From: Paragordius varius | Taxonomy: Eukaryota > Nematomorpha | DNA length: 64,000 nt | Assembly: GCA_964247055.1 (NCBI GenBank) | Contig: OZ176052.1 | Location: forward strand, 7,378,001-7,442,000 | Reading direction: 5' to 3' | Part shown: one piece after another, positions 60,801 through 64,000 of the stretch | How the letters are laid out: each line of letters opens with the position of its first letter | Numbering within the stretch: the stretch's first letter is position 1 | Notes under the pieces: generated by a model | The model's input: the letters and a program-made list of their open reading frames with translations, nothing else | What the model was told of the DNA's origin: nothing | Database searches by the model: none | Translations under genes and position numbers: made by a program

Positions 60801-63800
60801 TAATTTATTATTCATATTACATTGGCCAACTTTTCTTACAAATGCATTTACTAACCAATTTCCGTAAAAAGTTTTTTAGCATGCGATATTTAGGCTAAAT
60901 GAGACAAATTTTTTATTTGAGCTCATTAAAGTTTAGAACAAGCTTAAAACGATCTTGAATAAATTAGCGTTAAAACAACAAGTTTTTGGCCTTGTTGTAG
61001 CCGTTTAATAATTAAAAACTTTCTTTTTAAGTAATCTTTCGCAATCCTATGATTTATGGTAGTTAAATTTGTTTATGTAAATTGGTTAAACTCATAGGAT
61101 GAATGAAGTAAATTCGATTTTTATTAATAATTATTTTTAGTATGACGGTATCATCGGATGGATCACTATCGATAAAATTACCCAATATTCCCAATCAACT
61201 TTTGAGCCCATTGTCAGGGACATACAGTTGTTTCGTCTACTACAATAATTACAAAATTTTGGGCCCCCGATATAAATTAACCCAAATTGGTAAATTTTCA
61301 CAAATAGTTTTTCAGAGTATATAATATATATAATATAATTTATAGAATAAAAATTTAAAATTGCAATATATTTTATACATTTTTAGATATTGGACCGATA
61401 CTCAATCCTAACAAATTTTTAAATATTACCTCCAATATAAATCAAATGCTTAAGAATGATGCAGACACTTCATCATCAGTATTATATCCGATCTATTGCA
61501 TGGTTGATGTTAAGACTCAAATCCCAATTCAAACCTTTATTACAAGTAGTAATATTAATGATGGTGAAACATCGGATGATTTTCATATTTTGGATTCGCT
61601 TATCACCATAAAATGGTATGAAAAAACTTTACACGAACCTGATCACCTCCTTATTAACAACATTTATGATCTTAATTCCATTTCAAGTAAACAACGACCA
61701 CAGTTTATCACATCGACCGACAATTTCTATTATCATTATAAAGTTAATATGGATAAATTTAATACATTGGGTGGTATTTTGTTTGTTCCATCCATTTCCC
61801 ACAAAACTTATGCCTGCCATATTGAGTTTCAAGGGAAAATTGTCAAGAGCACTGGAATCTATATTCCATCATCTTTATCCATACCCGATACTGACCTGAC
61901 GCCACCAAGATTTTTGGTCCGACCAAATGATATCAAACTTTACATGCATGAAAGTAACATCAAACCATTGCTTATCTCGTTTTTAAGGGTAAACATGTAC
62001 AAAAAACAAGTCCTACATCATCAAATATCGTTGGCATGTCAAGTGACGGGAAACCCCGCACCCAATATAATATGGTTAAAGAATGGACTTGAATTACACG
62101 TGTATCGCATTGACCAAAATAATAATAATTACTCCGGCATAATAAACTCATCCAAATATGTTTCCTTTGAGGATATATCTAATTCCTTATCCGTCCTTTA
62201 TGTTAATCATATTGATGTCCATGATTCTGGTATTTATACGTGTCGGGCTAGCAATACAGAAGATTCAATTGATGCCACTGCTATGGTTAAAATATTTACG
62301 GCTCCCGTGTTATTGCACAAGCCACCAAATATTATTACCCTTGGGCCCAAAGAAGACGCCCTCCTGAATTGTATAGCGATTGGAAACCCTAGACCTCAAA
62401 TAACGTGGTATAAGAATGGGAAATCTATAATGTCTTTAGTGTCGGACACTACTGATGTTATTAGAGAATCAAAAAACGATGTAAACATTGATAATAGGAT
62501 AAATCCATTTTACTTGACGCAATACTATCAACAAATGTTTGCATTTCACTTCAATGATACCATTTTAGCCGGTATAAATTATTTGATAGAGCACACGGTT
62601 AGCAGTCGATTACATATTTTGGGTGCTGTGCCGAACGATGCAGGTATCTATCAATGTATGGTGCATGATAAAAGAGATGACAGATATACAATTGAAGATT
62701 CTATCATTTTCAGAGATCAAGCATTGACACACGTTGTATATAAAATTAACGCAAATGTAACACGCGCTAACGAACTTAAATCTTATAATGGGCCTCTAAT
62801 GTCTTTACATAGAGTAGTTAACCATAATACACCGATTCTAACTCTGTTAAAATCAACTAGCGATACTGTTTTGTTACAATGGTCTGTACCCCTTTTCATC
62901 CAAAATCTTTGTATATCATACGGCAGAGTGGGTAGTTCCAGTAACACTTTGAAATCCATTGCAAATCACACTGAATTGAGCGGACAAGTTTGGATAAAAC
63001 ATTTGGAACCTGATACGGAATATTCTTTTCAACTTTCAAGTATGAATGAAAAGTCTGAAAAATTGTTGTTGATGAACCTTAATACCACACGGGTATTCAT
63101 TAAAACACCAAAGCTTATCAGCAATCTTGTTTCTCATTCACCATCTTCATTACCTACTTTTGTTGATGAGCAACCAATCCCTACCAATCTAAAGGCGTGG
63201 CCAACATCCAGTACATCAATTAAAATTACTTGGGAACCACCAGTAATGTCAAACGCCCCGGATGAACAAAAATATATTTACACAGTTTACATAAAAAAGT
63301 TGGGAAGTGCCCTGGCTTACTATTACTTTTTATCCATGAATAAGCGGAAAATGTTGATGCAAAAATACCAACAGCACCTTCAACAACGGTATGGCCATGG
63401 AAATTTTGAGACACGAAAAATATTTGATGCTCTTGAAAGCAGTAGCGGTTCTTCTATCAAAAAAGAATATCGATATAAACGGACATCATATGACCTGTTA
63501 TACAATCAAAATCGAGGCGAAGGCGGACAATTGGCTTCCATTGATACAGACAATGGCCAAATAAATCATTTTCCCCTAATGGGGTCTCCTCCTTCAAACC
63601 CTACGCTCGATTATTTTGATGCTACGCCTAACCGTTTTGGTACATCTGGGGAAAACGTTAACTATTATGACGGTGGGGAGGAGTTACTGAATGGCGGTGA
63701 GAATGGAAATTCTCTAAATCCAGCCTCTGCGATACGTGATCCCACCACTGAACATCCCTCTCTACCTTTGGGAGAGTCGTCTTTTGATGCCGAAGAAGAA

Positions 63801-64000
63801 ATGATTAATGTACGAGCTTTGTGGTATCATCCGATGAATCTTGTTCCCTTCTCATACTATTCTGTTCGCGTTGAAGCACACATTTTGGATCCTTACTATG
63901 GGAATAGGTTTTACACACCTCCTTTTACTAGTTCAAATTACCAATCTGATATCACTTCTATTCGTTCGAAACATAAACAGGCCAAGGTTATTGTTCGCAC
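57803..64000 (+). CDS. Ig/fibronectin III cell-surface receptor, 5' part (DCC/neogenin/protogenin-like layout)
   Basis: Exons are 57803-58046, 60303-60495, 61141-61289 and 61387 to the window end, all in phase; about 1065 residues are visible. Exon 1 has a hydrophobic segment (ITFFFGVVL) that could be a signal peptide or anchor. Exons 2-3 make Ig1 (VLECPF, YEWNKDG, SGTYSCFVYY). Exon 4 is open for at least 2.6 kb. It holds Ig2 (YPIYCMV, IKWYEK, TYACHIEF), Ig3 (ISLACQVTGNPAPNIIWLKNG, DSGIYTCRASN), Ig4 (ALLNCIAIGNPRPQITWYKNG, DAGIYQCMV), FN3-1 (VLLQWSVP, LEPDTEYSFQL) and FN3-2 (TSIKITWEPP...FSYYSVRVEAH), the latter split by about 150 low-complexity residues. Four Ig units then FN3 fits the DCC/neogenin/protogenin group, known in axon guidance and adhesion. 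Membrane and cytoplasmic parts lie beyond the window, so the subfamily is open. Confidence 0.85.
58047..58910. other. Intron 1 of the receptor gene, first part
   Basis: AT-rich intron sequence before the Helitron-like insertion. A short TA run lies near 58590. Nothing else is recognised. Confidence 0.5.
58914..60133 (+). mobile_element. Helitron-like composite element, locus 2 (plus orientation)
   Basis: Starts A|TCTATATATTTATAAAAATG at 58914 and ends with a C tract, AGTCCGAAGGACTT, GCTGCGTAGCAGC, twelve bases and CTAG|T at 60133. Two tandem ~510-bp units fill most of it. A second complete 5' end (A|TCTATATATTT) at 59973 makes the last 161 bp a short element in itself. Peptides read through it are about 95% identical to those of locus 1, so the two copies are recent. 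It lies in intron 1 of the Ig/FN3 receptor. Confidence 0.8.

Overview
The window looks like a stretch of nuclear DNA from an AT-rich invertebrate animal (roughly a quarter G+C by eye). The genes are split by many introns with ordinary GT...AG borders. They encode animal proteins: NAA15, an SLC5 symporter, an arthropod-like laccase, and an Ig/fibronectin receptor. The introns and the DNA between genes are full of DNA-transposon remains. I cannot name the species. The laccase has the Cys-rich N-terminus known from arthropod-type enzymes. Very short introns sit at the 5' end of the symporter gene, followed by long ones, an arrangement also described in flatworms.

Layout. 0.4-8.6 kb (minus): a multi-exon, alpha-helical gene, decayed or only partly modelled, with a tentative resemblance to virilizer; one intron holds a hAT transposon with a perfect 8-bp target duplication. 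8.7-13.1 kb: a dispersed repeat, then a foldback-type element whose arm carries a 21-bp satellite. 13.1-24.7 kb (minus): a complete 22-exon NAA15 gene, the auxiliary subunit of the NatA N-terminal acetyltransferase. 24.7-26.6 kb: divergent intergenic region with repeat copies. 26.6-33.8 kb (plus): a complete 18-exon SLC5-family sodium/solute symporter whose first four introns are 22, 24, 32 and 36 nt. 34.2-43.4 kb (minus): a 10-exon secreted multicopper oxidase (laccase type), convergent with the symporter; its sixth intron holds a 3.26-kb hAT element built as two opposed transposase copies. 44.6-48.2 kb: a cluster of Helitron-like repeats. 48.2-57.8 kb: no gene seen, decayed repeats only. 57.8-64.0 kb (plus): the start of a large cell-surface receptor with four Ig-like units followed by fibronectin III units, running off the window; its first intron holds another Helitron-like copy.

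The genes do not form a pathway: co-translational protein acetylation, small-solute uptake, phenol/metal oxidation outside the cell, and cell adhesion or guidance. What links them is how mobile elements have filled their introns. Exon borders were read by eye from splice sites, reading phase and remembered family alignments. For NAA15 and the symporter the whole exon chain keeps frame from ATG to stop, which strongly supports those models.
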